A stretch of DNA of 64,000 bases, from NCBI GenBank assembly GCA_015179045.1, contig WHUZ01000001.1, forward strand, positions 1,550,001 through 1,614,000, in the 5' to 3' direction. Under the pieces are notes generated by a model. That model saw nothing but the letters and a program-made list of their open reading frames with translations, did no database searches and was not told where the DNA came from. Source of the stretch: Kalaharituber pfeilii (Eukaryota; Ascomycota; Pezizomycetes; Pezizales; Pezizaceae). Of this stretch, positions 1 to 12,211 are shown one piece after another. How positions within the stretch are numbered: the stretch's first letter is position 1; each line of letters opens with the position of its first letter. The position numbers and the translations under genes were made by a program.

Positions 1-31
1 GATAAGTTTGCATCGAACCGGTGACCGGTTT

Positions 32-115
32 ATCGCTAGTCAACTGTTATGTTACGGAGGTGGTAAACGCAGAAAGTTACCGTCCGCCAGGTCAAAAAGA
101 CACTTGACTAGCGAT
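32..115. repeat. 12-bp perfect inverted repeat, 60-bp spacer
   Basis: ATCGCTAGTCAA at 32-43 is matched by its exact reverse complement TTGACTAGCGAT at 104-115. A further partial copy, CGCTAGTC, follows at about 119-126. The element sits at the window edge, so its full extent cannot be seen. Confidence 0.7.
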
Positions 116-520
116 ACTCGCTAGTCCCCTACGTAGCTCATATAGTACTCATTTATGCGACTGCAGCGCCATTCGGCTGTCGCATGTCGCCTACGTCGCA
201 TATGCGCATTTCGTATGCGCTTGCATTTTTCGCTTTTCGCGCGCTCCACCGGCCGCCCACACTACGGCGGTCGCGGTGAACCCGTAACACTGACGACATC
301 CTCACTCAAGACGTATTATTGTCATTAGAAAGGAGATAGTGAGTATATATTGTCATTTTACAATAAAATTCCTATTTACATCAGTGCTGCAAGGAAATGC
401 ATATCCACCGGATGTCTATTCTTCAGAAAACTTACGGCGTCGTTCTGAAGTACTTTTTTTGCATGCCTCTTCATACTTTCAACAGATTCGACATCTCTGG
501 TAGTGAATGAAATTAATTTT

Positions 521-690
521 TTTAGTTTTGTACTGAACTACATGAGCGCATACTTAGCAAACAAATGCCGAAATTATTTTTGCACTGAATTGCATACCAG
601 TAGGTGTTCTCATGCCCAGACTGTACAGTACCCGTAGGCGGGCAGCAAACAATGCCGAAAAGTTTTTGCACTGAACTGTATACCTGTAAC
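521..690. repeat. Direct repeat of about 45 bp, two clear copies and one partial
   Basis: A block beginning AGCAAACAAATGCCGAAA at about 556-603 recurs at 644-688 with a few substitutions and one indel, giving a period of about 88 bp. Both copies run through TTTTTGCACTGAA and into a TACC-GTA end. A partial related block (TTTTGTACTGAACTA) lies just upstream at about 526-542. The copies do not encode a shared open frame, so this looks like a non-coding local duplication. Confidence 0.65.
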
Positions 691-916
691 TTAGGTACTT
701 GTATAGTCACTAGCGTCGCAACGTGAAAAATATATTAATACGTAAATCACGTGCGCGCCGTAGCGGCTAGGCACGAGACTAGGTACTGTACGTACTTACG
801 CAAACTTGTAGCAAACAAACACTTCTGCACTTTCACTCGCTAGGTCTTACCTGGTTTGGCATCTTGGCTATTCATACCGATGCTACCATAGCACCAACAA
901 GTACCTACATATTTGA

Positions 917-960
917 TAGTCTGGTTGGCACGGAGGGAGGGGGTCGTGCCAACCAGACTA
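917..960. repeat. Perfect 15-bp inverted repeat with G-rich 14-nt loop
   Basis: TAGTCTGGTTGGCAC at 917-931 is followed by a 14-nt purine-rich loop (932-945) and its exact complement GTGCCAACCAGACTA at 946-960. It would form a strong hairpin or cruciform. There is no T-run behind it, so it does not resemble a terminator. It lies about 300 bp upstream of the UTP20 start. Confidence 0.8.
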
Positions 961-1258
961 CCTATTTGGTTGGTTCGAGAGTGAAAAGGGAATGATGGGT
1001 GCTTACTCAAGTACTGCTGTGGCTTGACAATGACAGGGCTTCCTCTTGGCACAGGCAAGGAGGGTGTGGCGGGATGAAATCTTGGCATGAGCCGCTGCAA
1101 AAACTAAACTGATAATATAACCGATATGTACTTATGTTCCAAAGCATAAAGCTGTTTGGCAGCACTTCTTATCTTCATCCACCTCGAACCACCTACCGCT
1201 AACTGAAGCGCAACGAGCAAGAAGCGCAATCACGCAAGAGAGATCTCACTGTCTTACA

Positions 1259-4200
1259 ATGCCGGCTCAAAAACGAAAAACCGGCAGTTCGAAGGGCGGA
1301 ACCGCTTCTACAAAGCGGTTTACTGTGAGTTTGTGCACGGCGACTTTGCGGATGCTCGGCAACTACTGACATTGTGCTTCATCTATAGTACCAATCCTTC
1401 TCTCAAAAAATCGCAAATCTGTGAGTCCTAGGCATATGGAGGAGTCGCGATACCTCTTCAATTCATGTCCCCAAACAACCCTTTTGTTGACGATCAACAA
1501 TCGCAGGAAGATAGACCCAATCCGACGAGTGAGACGGCATGTGGAGGATGAAGAGGAGCAAGTGAGTTTTTTCACAATATCCATCTTCCTCGAAGCTTTG
1601 TTGAGAGTCTAAGCTGACAACTTAGAAATCTTGCTTCCGATCAACATTGGAAAAATGGATGGAAATGAATTTATCGGCCAATTTCACACAATTCACAAAA
1701 GAGGTGGTCCAATTGACGGAATCACTACCACATATTCTCCACTATCAAGACGAAATCATGGACGCACTGGTCCGGTATATCAACCTTAGGGATATTTATT
1801 CTCTCGAGCCTCTGCTTGAGTAAGCACCTGCGCTCCAGAGCCTATTCAGGGTAACAATCTAATTGAGTGCAGTCTGCTTGCACAATTTGCAAGGGATCTT
1901 GGTGAACTTTTCGAGAAACATTTCACGCGAGCCATAATTCTGTTGTCCGCGATGGTAACAAAAGAGAATGATATATCTACCATTGAGGTATGGCTTTAAA
2001 AGATGGATTATGCGTGCTGCAATGATGCCTAATCTAATCTTTACAGTGGACGTTTAATTGTTTAGCATATCTCTTGAAATACCTCTCACGCTTATTAATT
2101 CCTGATTTAAGGCCGTTGTTTGGGCAAGTATCCTTGGAATACAGATACACGAAAATCGCTAATACGAAATAGAATCCTAGCTCCTTTACTTGGGAGAGAG
2201 AAGCAGAAGCATTTCGTAATAAGATTTGCAGCAGAGGCACTCTCGTTCCTTCTTAGGAAATCGAAGCCTGAGCCTCTTGCTTTCTTTATTCGACATGTCT
2301 TCCAGGACTTATTGGCCCATCCAAACAGCAAACAATACGTTCAAGGCCTGTCAACGATGTTTCTTGAATCATGCACTGTCAGTTTCCGTACTCTCCCAAC
2401 ACATACGTAAACGTTACCTCACACCTTTATAGAGCGTTGAAAACACAGTCCACTCCAAAGGACCTGCTCTACTGAAATTTCTTTGCGATATCTCTCAAGA
2501 AATTCAGAGTGGTTCAAGTCCAGTCTTCACTGTGGTTCAGAACGTTATTGTGGGATTAATTCACCATACCCAACCTCACACCTTCACAGTTGTACAAAAT
2601 ACTGTGTATGAATGTGTGCAGAAGCTGGTTGATGAAGATTGTTCTGCTAGTCTTCAAGTGGGAGGTATACTTCTGTATACAATATTCACTGTGAGAAAAG
2701 GTAACAGAATAACGGACTGGACAACCGGTGCCGAGCTACTACTTGAACTGCTGCAGTCGGTAATCAAGACGAAAGATGAAGTGGCAGCAATTGAGATAGT
2801 AAAAGCTAGTGCAGTATTACTGCAGACTGCTGGTATGGACCTTGTCATTTCTAAAGGTCCTAAGATCGTGGAGCGCATTTGGAAATATCAGGTTAGATTC
2901 GCAAATCGGCATATTCTTTACAAATCCAGAACTAATGCACTTCCCAAGGATGGATATTTGTTCACATATTTCTGCGACATATTCGCTCGTCTTGGAAAGG
3001 AGAGGTTTCAACAATATTTACTTCAATACTTCCAAAGATTCATTTCCGAGCAATGGGCTTCACATGAAACTTTTCTTCTAAATCTCATTCCTAAATTTTC
3101 TGCTGATGGTTACTTGCAACGTACGTCACAGATCAGTGAGGAGGAGCTACCAGGTGCCATAAAATGGATTGATGCCATTGTGCTATCATTGCAGCGTTTA
3201 GATAAGAAACTACAAGACAATTTGGATCATTCAGATCAAGATGTCATGGACACTGAACAAGATGGACCCTTGGAGCTAGTAGAGATTTGGCACAAGCTGG
3301 AGGTACTTCCCTCGCTTGTACCACGCAACAAGATCCCAGCCAACCTACGGACGGCGGTCTCGAATCTGATATATACAGTGTCACGTTACTGTGCTACTAC
3401 TGGCTATCAACGTAGCTATGCCGCCCTATGCGGAAAGTGCCTGAGTATATCCTCTGTTTTGGGAATTGAAATGAAGGATGAGATCTGGGTTTTCCTTCAA
3501 CACGCACTGTCCACTACAGGGGAACTATTACCGCTATTAAGAGGTGCAACTGAATTTCTCAAGTCTCACAATGGGTGGGTTATGTTTTTTCAGTAGCAAG
3601 AAAACAGTGCGCCATGCTAATCTTATGATGCTAGCAACAGCTCACAAATCCTATTAAAGCAAGATGAGGCGGTCATCAAAGCCCTTATACACATTCTCAA
3701 AAGCTCGAATCGGGAAGCTCGAAAGTTATCTCTGGAGTGTTTGGAAGTAATATACAGAATGCAGGATAGCCGACCCTCTGATACGATTGGCCTTGCCCTT
3801 ACCATTGAGAATATCAAGCCTGGCTTAGATACTGCGAGAAGCATTTCCATGTATATCCGTCAACTTGGATCATCATATGCTGCAAATGCCCAAGAGGAAT
3901 GGGTATCCAGGGTAATACCTTTTTATTTGTTTGGTAAGCATCCAAACTATATATAATCGTCAGAAACTTATTGCTTTTCAGGACTCTTAACTTCACAGTT
4001 TGCCCCAATCATGAACGATACCATTTCTGCATTATCACAAGTTGCGGAAGTAAATCCCGACATTATTTCCGCATTAGCTCTTGACTGGCTGCAATGCAAA
4101 CCTTCTCGCAATTTTGATGAGGAAAAGGAGAGCGGGAGACATGTTTCCGCTCCATTAACGACGTTTGAATGCTCTAACTTGCGTGCTGTTACCCAGGAGG

Positions 4201-7200
4201 CAAGTCAATGTATCAAGAGCCAAAGTGCATCTCAGGCGTCATTGAACAACAGGTTTGCGAATGCCTTGAGCTCGTCTCAAATACCAATCTCTACGGCGAG
4301 AATACTGGCTTTACAAGTTCTCTGCGAGCTTCCTCATCTTGCTGAGAAGAACAGCCGGCAGCTTGTCCCCCTGTTTCTGGAATGGGCTGGTAAAGATGCC
4401 GAAGAACAACATGACGATGAATATGGCTTTCCAGAAGAGGAACTGCATCGAGGATGGTCAAAGAAAGAGCGGGCTTCAATGCTTACACTTTTCTCCAAGT
4501 TCGTTAACCCTAAAGTCTTGCATAAGAGTGGAGATGTTTATGAGGCCTTACTGCAATTGATTGAATCTGGAGATACAAAAGTGCAGTCGCTCGCCTTGAA
4601 GTGCATTTTTACTTGGAATAGTCCGGAACTGCGGCCTTACGCTATCAATCTCGAGAATTTACTTGATGAAACAAGATTCAGAGATGAGCTCACAAGCTTT
4701 ATCCAAGTGGATGAACAAGAATCCTTGATTCAGCCAAATCACAGAGGGGTATTAATTCCTGTTCTACTTCGAATACTATATGGTAGGAGTCTGTCTAGGC
4801 GAAATGCGAACTCGGGGACAAAGGGTATGGAGTCAAGACGAACGGTTATACTGTCGTCCCTTGCCAATTTTCATCAAAATGAGAGGGAAATGTTTATTGA
4901 TATTGCGTTGGGAAAACTTTTGGAACTCTCTTTCCTAGACAAATCAGACGGCGATAATTACCAATTGCATCCAGGCTTCAACAGTCATATGGAGGTCTCT
5001 CTGCGAAAACAGCTTGGTTTTATTAGAATGACCCAAGACATGCTCAAACAGCTGGGCTCCAACTTGTTACCGTTCGTTCCAAAAATACTGGATGCGCTGT
5101 TGTATTGTTTGATATGTTCAGGAAGGATTACGAAAGGACTGGATGAGGAAGAGGAACGGAAGGGCGATGGGGATGAATATGGAGAGAAATCCAACGAGAA
5201 GGAGGAGAAGGAGGAGAAGGAGGAGGAGAAGGAGGAGAAGGAGGAGAAGAAGGAGGACGATCAAGAATACAACGAAGAGGGGCAAGGCAAGAGTGAAGGA
5301 GAGGAGGACGAGGAGGAAGACGAGAACGAGGTGGGGGGAAAAATTGAGGATAAAAGCAAGGAAAAGGACCGCAGAATTCTGGAGGTCCATGCTTCCACGA
5401 GATTGGCAAAAGCGATCCGGCACGGTGGGTTAAGAGCTCTAAATGGTCTCTTTGCTAGTTGCCCATCATTTCCTTGGCGACCTTATCTTCCTTTCATGTT
5501 CGATCATTTATTCAATCAGCGGCTTGAACTTCTGGCAACAGAGGTTTCACAAAGCCCCTCCGGAATACTGCAAATATTCTCCACCTGGACACATTCTCAT
5601 GAAACGGTTTCGTTTCTCGTCAATTACAATAGTACAATTATCCAGAAGCTGTCAGACTGTGTCGGAAATGCCCATACAAAAGACGAGGTTAGATGTTTCA
5701 TCCTCAAGATGGTTCAGAATCTTGTGGAGATTGCACATTCGAAGTCAGAAGAAAAGATACAGACTGCAAAATTCGTACAACAATATATCATTCAACCAAA
5801 TGCAGACTATCTGCTCTCCAAAATTGCAGAGATTTTGCACGGAAGTCTGGGAAAGAACGTGCTCGATCTAGGAATCGAAACCGTGTCGCAGTTAGCACCA
5901 TTTGTTCCTAAGGGAGTTGAAACCACCAGACTAGTAAACATATCTGTGTTCCTACTCAATCAACCGTCGAAACGAGTAAGCCCCAGGACGAAGAGTGACA
6001 TCCTGAAAATTCTGCGCCATTTTTTACCACAGTGTGTCATGCAGAAGGGCGATGAGTTTTTCGAGAATACCTTCCGGAGCATTTGTTCCCTATTTGCGTA
6101 CTTCAAAGATAGAGAGTCACGTGAGACATTGGGGATTGTGCTAAGTGTGTTTACTGAGCGAGACGAGAGCGTCGCTGAAGTTGGCACACTATGTCAGCAA
6201 CTGAACTCCTTCTCAAAGAGGCGTATTGATGAGCCTGACTTTGAGCATAGGCTGCAAGCGTATGCCACAATCAACGAGGAGAAATATAAACACTTCACTA
6301 CGCGCCAATGGCTGCCATTAGTATACAACATGCTCTACTTCATCAAGGACAGCGAGGAGCTAGCCATTCGTACAAATTCATCATATGGTCTTCGGCGTTT
6401 TGTGGAGGTATGTGGCCAGAAATGGACGTCGAACGAGAAGGCCAACTACTTTGAGATACTCGGTACTGTTGTGCTCCCAGCATTGAGAGCAGGAGCACGA
6501 GAGTCATCGGAGCTGGTTCGAATGGAATACGTGAATGTCATGTCACATGTTGTCAAGTCATGTAGCCAGTGGGAAGAGGTATCTGATATGCAAGGCCTTC
6601 TGATGAGGGATGATGAAGAAGCAAACTTCTTCAATAATATTCTTCATATTCAGCAGCATCGAAGAGCACGTGCTTTGCGGAGGTTGGCTACGTCGGCACA
6701 ACAGGATCTTATTCAAAGCTCCAATATCGCCCACTTTTTCCTTCCGTTAATTGAACACTTCGTATTTGATCAGGATGGAGCAGATACTCACCAATTAGCA
6801 GCAGAAGCAATCACGACTATTGGAAGTCTGGCGGAGTATCTCACATGGCCACAGTTCAAGGCGTTATTTAAGCGCTATGTTGGGTACATGAAGACGAAGC
6901 CGGACATACAAAAGACGGTGATTCGATTGATTGGCATCACTGTTGACTCTTTGTCAAGGGTATGGGCAAATTCTCCAAAAAACCCAGTACAGCAAGAGAC
7001 CAACGGCGATGTCCCAAGCCTTGACGCTGAAGGAGATACGAATATGGATTTATCATCCAGGCGTGATGTTGCTGCGCAATTACCGGCGCAAGACGTGTTA
7101 GCAGCCGAGATTACAAATTCCTTTCTCCAGGTCCTTTCAGAATACTTACACCAGAAAGACGAGTCTACTGTCAGCCTCCGCGTGCCTGTCGCAGTGTCTT

Positions 7201-10065
7201 TGGTTAAACTTCTTAAAATTCTCCCTGAGGACCAGCTGCAGAAGAGGCTTCCTAGCGTCCTTACTGATGTTTGCCACATTTTGCGATCAAGAGCACAGGA
7301 TTCCAGGGATGTGACCCGGAAGACCCTTATGGAAATTACAACTTTGCTTGGACCACAGTACTTCTCGTTCATTTTCAAAGAACTCCGTGGTGCATTGATG
7401 CGAGGATACCAGCTCCATGTGCTATCATTCACATTGCATTCGATCTTGGTTACAGTCATCCCCATGTACAAGCCAGGGGCACTTGATTACTGCCTTCCAC
7501 AAATGATGGATGTCATCATGGACGACATATTCGGTGTAACTGGAATGGAGAAGGACGCCGAAGGATACATTTCCAAAATGAAAGAAGTTAAAAGCAGCAA
7601 GAGCTATGACTCGCTAGAGTTGTTAGCATCAACAGCGGCAATTACGAGCCTAACAAAACTTGTGCGTCCTATCCAGGCGTTGCTCCAAGAAAGTCTCTCC
7701 ATGAAATTGGTCAAGAAGGTTGATGAACTTTTACGCAGAATTGGACAGGGGCTGCTGAAGAATGAAGCGGTCAATAGTCGAGAACTTCTAATCTTCTGCT
7801 ATGAGGTGGTTCAGGAGGGGTACCAGGCCACTGCTGCTGCCGCAAATCCGGAAAAGGCGGTTGATGAGCAGACGCACCGATATCTTGTGAACTTAAAAAT
7901 CCCAAATAAAGCAGTCGCTGCTACGAAGACTAGCTCCTATGCATACAAACTCATCCGCTTTGCACTTGACAATTTGCGAGTCGTCCTGAGCAAATATGAG
8001 CACCTTATGGTCGCCGAAAACCTCGCGGGATTCATCCCTATAATCGGCGATGCCATACTTTCAAACCACGAAGAGGTCCGCATAGCTGGCCTACGACTTC
8101 TAACCTCCATCATCCGCGTCCAGCTTCCATCCATCGACCAAGGTGTTCCAGTCTTCGTCAAGCAATGTATCAACTTCATAAAATCCTGCCCCAGCACCAA
8201 CAGCGAGATCGCGCAAGCCAGCATGAAACTTATTGCCGCAATTCTCCGGGAACGGCAGGACGCCACGATTAAAGACACCGCGATCGCGTACGTCCTTGAC
8301 CGAATTAAGCCAGATCTCGAGGAACCTGACCGCCAGGGTATCACATTCAATTTCATTAAGGCGGTATTAAATAGGAAGATTACAATCCCGGAGGTGTACG
8401 AGATTATAGATGAGATTGCGCAGATTATGGTCACAAACCAGACTTGCGGGGTCAGGGATATGTGTAGGAGGATATACGTCCAGTTCCTAATGGAGTATCC
8501 ACAGGGCAAGGAAAGGTTGAAAAAGCAATGGGCTTTCTTGCTTAAAAACTTGGATTACACGCACCAGTCTGGACGGGTTTCGGTGCTCGAGTGCATTAAC
8601 TTACTGGTGATGAAAATCGGAGACAGCTTGATCCAGGAAGTGATTGGAACATTCTTTGTGCCGGTGATGATGGTGCTCGTGAACGATGATTCGACAGAGT
8701 GCAGGGAAATGGCTGGGGCGCTGCTGAAGACGATGATGGAAAAGGCAGATAGTGAGCGGACAACGACATTCTTGAACCTCGCGAGGCAGTGGCTGGGGCA
8801 AAGAGAACAGAAGATGATCACGAGGCTTGCATTACAATTGTATGGATTATACTTTGACGTTTTTGAGGCGAGAGGGAAGAAAGAGTTGGAAGTTGTCACG
8901 AAGAAGTTACTCGAGATTCTACAGAGAGTAGACCACGAATATGATGATGAAGGAGAGGGAGAGGGACATGATTGGGAGCTTATCTATTTCTCACTCCAGG
9001 ACTGGGCAAAGATTGCAAAGATATTCCCTGAGATTGCGTTTTCGGGAGAAAAACAGCCAATATGGCAAGCAGTACATGCATGCCTCACATACCCGCACTC
9101 GTGGATTAGGTTGTCTAGTGCACGTCTAACAGGACTATTCTTCGCTGAATTTGCGCAATCACCGCTGGAGAGGACACCATTGGAGAATGGGAAAGGGCTG
9201 AGTTTTGATCGAGAGGCGATGGTGACGGTGGCGAGGAGGACGGCGACGCAGCTTAACAGCGTTGAACTGACCCAGGAGTTGGCACTGCAAGTTGTCAAAA
9301 ACCTGTTGTTCCTTGGACGGTGTTTCTACGCAAATGAAATGGTGATGCCGAATGTGAAGGCGAATAAGGAGGAGCAAGCCGAGGAGGAGGCCCAGGGTTC
9401 TGAAGAGGGAGGGGTTCAAGTTAATGGAACTAGCAGAAAGGAGCAGAAATCGGCATTGTTGTGGCTGATGGGAAAGATGTCGTGGGTTATTAGGCATGAG
9501 AATAGTGCGAAGAAGGTAAAGCTCCCCCGCTCTTTCAGCTTCTGAAGCAAATTTCTTATCTAACCATATTACATCAATCAGGCTACCCTCGGTAAATCCT
9601 CTGCCATCAAATGGCTCGGCGCAATGACTCAAGTAGTCACCAGCGATGACCTAGTCCCGCTTGCCCCAACGATGATCATGCCACTGTATAGCCTTATCGA
9701 CGTCCCTGAGGCCGAGCAGACCAAAGAGCTCAAAATCCTTGCTCAAGAGGCGCTTGAAATGGTGCAGAGCCGTATGGGGGTGACGGCATATGGGCAGGTA
9801 TATAATAGGATGAGGGAGGTGGTGCAGGAGAGGAGGAGGGAGAGAAGGCACAAGAGGGCGATTCAGGTATGTTTTTCCGAATTTCGAAGATAGTAGGGCG
9901 GGTAGGGTTGTTGGGTTTAGATGCTGGGGCTAACCGGGGGGTGTTTTATAGATGGTTGCAGACCCAGAGAGAGCGGCACTCAAGAAGATGAAGAAGCATG
10001 AGAAGAAGAAAGTGGCGAGGAAAGAGAAGGCACGGGAGTTCAGGGATAGAAGGAGAGGGATGTAA
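1259..10065 (+). CDS. UTP20: UTP20, U3 snoRNP / SSU processome component (HEAT-repeat scaffold)
   Basis: UTP20 is a very large helical-repeat scaffold of the nucleolar small-subunit processome, needed for early 18S rRNA processing. The start MPAQKRKTGSSKGG at 1259 is basic, and the stop is at 10063-10065. The early exons are small (1259-1324, 1389-1420, 1507-1561, then from 1626). A short intron at about 2116-2170 joins DLRPL to ILAPLLGREKQK. One 5.5-kb exon (about 4000-9515) carries most of the DRIM/UTP20 repeat region. The last exons encode the family's Lys/Arg-rich tail, which ends REFRDRRRGM. The protein is about 2,550 residues, close to the yeast length. An unusual insert of alternating Glu and Lys lies at about 5140-5370. 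All exons join without frame breaks. Confidence 0.95.
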
Positions 10066-11297
10066 TAGATCTTTGAGCTAGGGGTGCAATGTATCTTTAA
10101 TTTTCTCTTTTTCTGTTGCCGTTCGTTTTTTTATTCTAATGTAACATATACTGCATATGTACAGTATGATTGCTTTGTGAATTTGGAGTTGAGTATAAAA
10201 AATTATTACGGTCTTGGTTTACTACTTCTTTGAAGCACTTCTAGTATTTCCCAACTTCTCATATATATTCCCATCTGTACGCTTAAGGTACCTGAAACAT
10301 CTCCACCAACACCCAATGGAATAAGTAGTCTCGTGACCAGGGCTGGGATATATTAAGTTGTTGTAAGGTACATAAGCGATGCTAAGGGGATGTATATTAA
10401 TAGCCCTTCCCCTACAGACTCAGCCGGATAGGGTACACCAAGGGAACCACGTGGTTGTAAGGGGAAACTTAGGGGCCCAATGAGCCCAGCTAGAGTGGCC
10501 AGTAGCTAATTTAAATGCAAGGAGAAATGATGTCTACATGCAGGTACAGCCATCAAGGGTCATTTATCGGTTTACAGTTACATGATCGGCGGCGGGTGTT
10601 AAATAGCTAAGAGGCGCACGGTTCTAGGGACTTTTGAATAAATACAGCACCTAACTGGAAGCATTGCAATTAGAGAATGCGAGGTGGTCTAGTCTCGAGA
10701 CGGCCGCGATTGGTCAATGCCCAAGCCGTACAGTTCCCGTCTCAGGGTAATTGATTATTTGGCCAAAATAGTTACCGATGTAACTGGGGTATTTAAGAAA
10801 CCAGTCCCTGATTGAGAAACCAAAAGGAACAGGCAAAAAAGGTAAAACAAGAACAAATCTGGTAACAAATTGCAAATACTCGTTTCGCCCTCACATTGTG
10901 CACTTCTCTACTCAAGTAGTTTGCTCGGCTCGCGAAACCCCTCCCGGAATTCGGGATTCGGCGTCCCATACCTTAACGACAAATCCCACCATTGATCTAT
11001 GTTATCAATCTTACTAGTACATTGACCACAACATGGACCAATAATTAGAGTGCCAGCATCCTGATCTGTAAGGATCCCGCAGTAATCAACTCATGATAAA
11101 AGGTCCGCGTGCTTGCTCATGGAGGCCTTGGCAAATTCGATGTTGCTGGTGCCAAGTGCAAGCCCGGTTGGCTGCCCAGTAAGCCAAGCAGAACTCATGC
11201 CCAGCGCTGCCTATGGGACGTCTGCTATCTATGTAAGTGAAGAATTAATGGGGCATCCTACTTTTATACTCTAGTCAACGCCCAAGAATATTGCGCA
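10066..11297. other. Intergenic, UTP20 3' flank to MED11
   Basis: About 1.2 kb with no exon I can support. The first 100 bp after UTP20 are T-rich and probably its 3' untranslated region. The rest is mixed sequence without recognisable repeats, tRNA or protein similarity. Confidence 0.5.
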
Positions 11298-12037
11298 ATG
11301 GATGATAATATCGACCTCACCTCGTCCTCCCCAATCCAAGATGATGAAGAGGTAAATGCTGCTTCTCTGAAGTATCTTGGCCAGTCAAGCACATACAAGC
11401 ACCTTGACCCAGCAATTGTCCTGGCAAACAAAGGAATTGAGGAACTAAACAAGATAGATGAAGTACATGTTCCGCCCCTTGACTTTCTCAACTCCCCAGC
11501 TGACCCAAATTTTATCAGGACATCTCCTCACTGCTCCTCTCTGCTGGGCTTGCTATCAAATCACTCACCACGCCCACCTCAATACTATCACAAACCGACT
11601 CGTCAGCTGAGACTTCTACTGCGACACCGCCAACTCTCCAGTTACAATTAGAAAGCTTTAAGACTCATGCCTCAAATTTCCATCAATTACTCGACTCTAT
11701 ACGCGTTAAGCTACGCCGCCAAATTCTCCTTCAAGATCAAGCGGAAATTCTGGCTCCTCTGCCCATGGGCTCTACTACGGGGGCAGCAGGGCCCGGCGCT
11801 CCTGGTACCACTGGCCCAGGTGGCGGAGGCTTTGACATTGGTCTGCTGAACGTCAGAACTGACACTGTTGGGAATGATATGGAGGTGGAGTTGTGGGAGA
11901 AAGCAAAGTCTTTTGTAGAAAGCATTGAGAGAGCAAGGGAAGCTGCCGAGGTAGAAAGACAGTTGCTTGCTGGAGCCGCTGGACAGCATTTGGGTTTGAG
12001 GGATGAAGATATAGAAATGAGTAGGCCAGATGCCTGA
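11298..12037 (+). CDS. MED11: Probable Mediator complex subunit 11 (Med11)
   Basis: Med11 is a head-module subunit of Mediator that helps couple RNA polymerase II to TFIIH at promoters. Two exons can be joined: 11298-11462 and 11519-12037, separated by a 56-nt GT-AG intron with a CTGAC branch-like site. This gives 227 residues in one frame. The joined segment around residues 45-75 (ELNKIDE then DISSLLLSAGLAIKSL) has the Med11 pattern of a helix with 'D..I..LL..AG.A...L'. A second helix around residues 110-145 (FHQLLDSIRVKLRRQI, then AEILAP) also fits fungal Med11. A Gly/Pro-rich linker (MGSTTGAAGPGAPG) and an acidic tail follow. The identification rests on pattern only. The gene is convergent with the lipase gene, with only about 175 bp between the stops. 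Confidence 0.72.
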
Positions 12038-12211
12038 AGGGTCATGGTTTCATTTGTAATTTTTAGGCGTACTAATGATACCGGCGTTTGGGGGACAATG
12101 AAATTTTTGGTTCTAGATACAAAGTGTAAGAAATGGACATTAACTGAAAAAATGCATAGAACCCAAATCCGTGATATAAATGCAATGACATTCATTATAA
12201 CCCTTGAAAAA

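Larger units (their letters stand above)
1..1258. other. Gene-free 5' flank of UTP20 with small repeats
   Basis: I see no credible coding exon here on either strand; the short open frames have no recognisable protein pattern. The stretch does hold structure: a 12-bp inverted repeat near the left edge, direct repeats around 520-690, a GC-rich CpG-containing patch around 160-290, and a perfect 15-bp stem at 917-960. UTP20 begins at 1259, so the last few hundred bases should contain its promoter, but I recognise no specific element. Confidence 0.6.

Noticed and set aside
5118..5433. Poly-Leu, poly-Pro and poly-Arg open frames
   Set aside because: These are shadows of the GAGGAGAAG minisatellite that encodes the Glu/Lys insert of UTP20.
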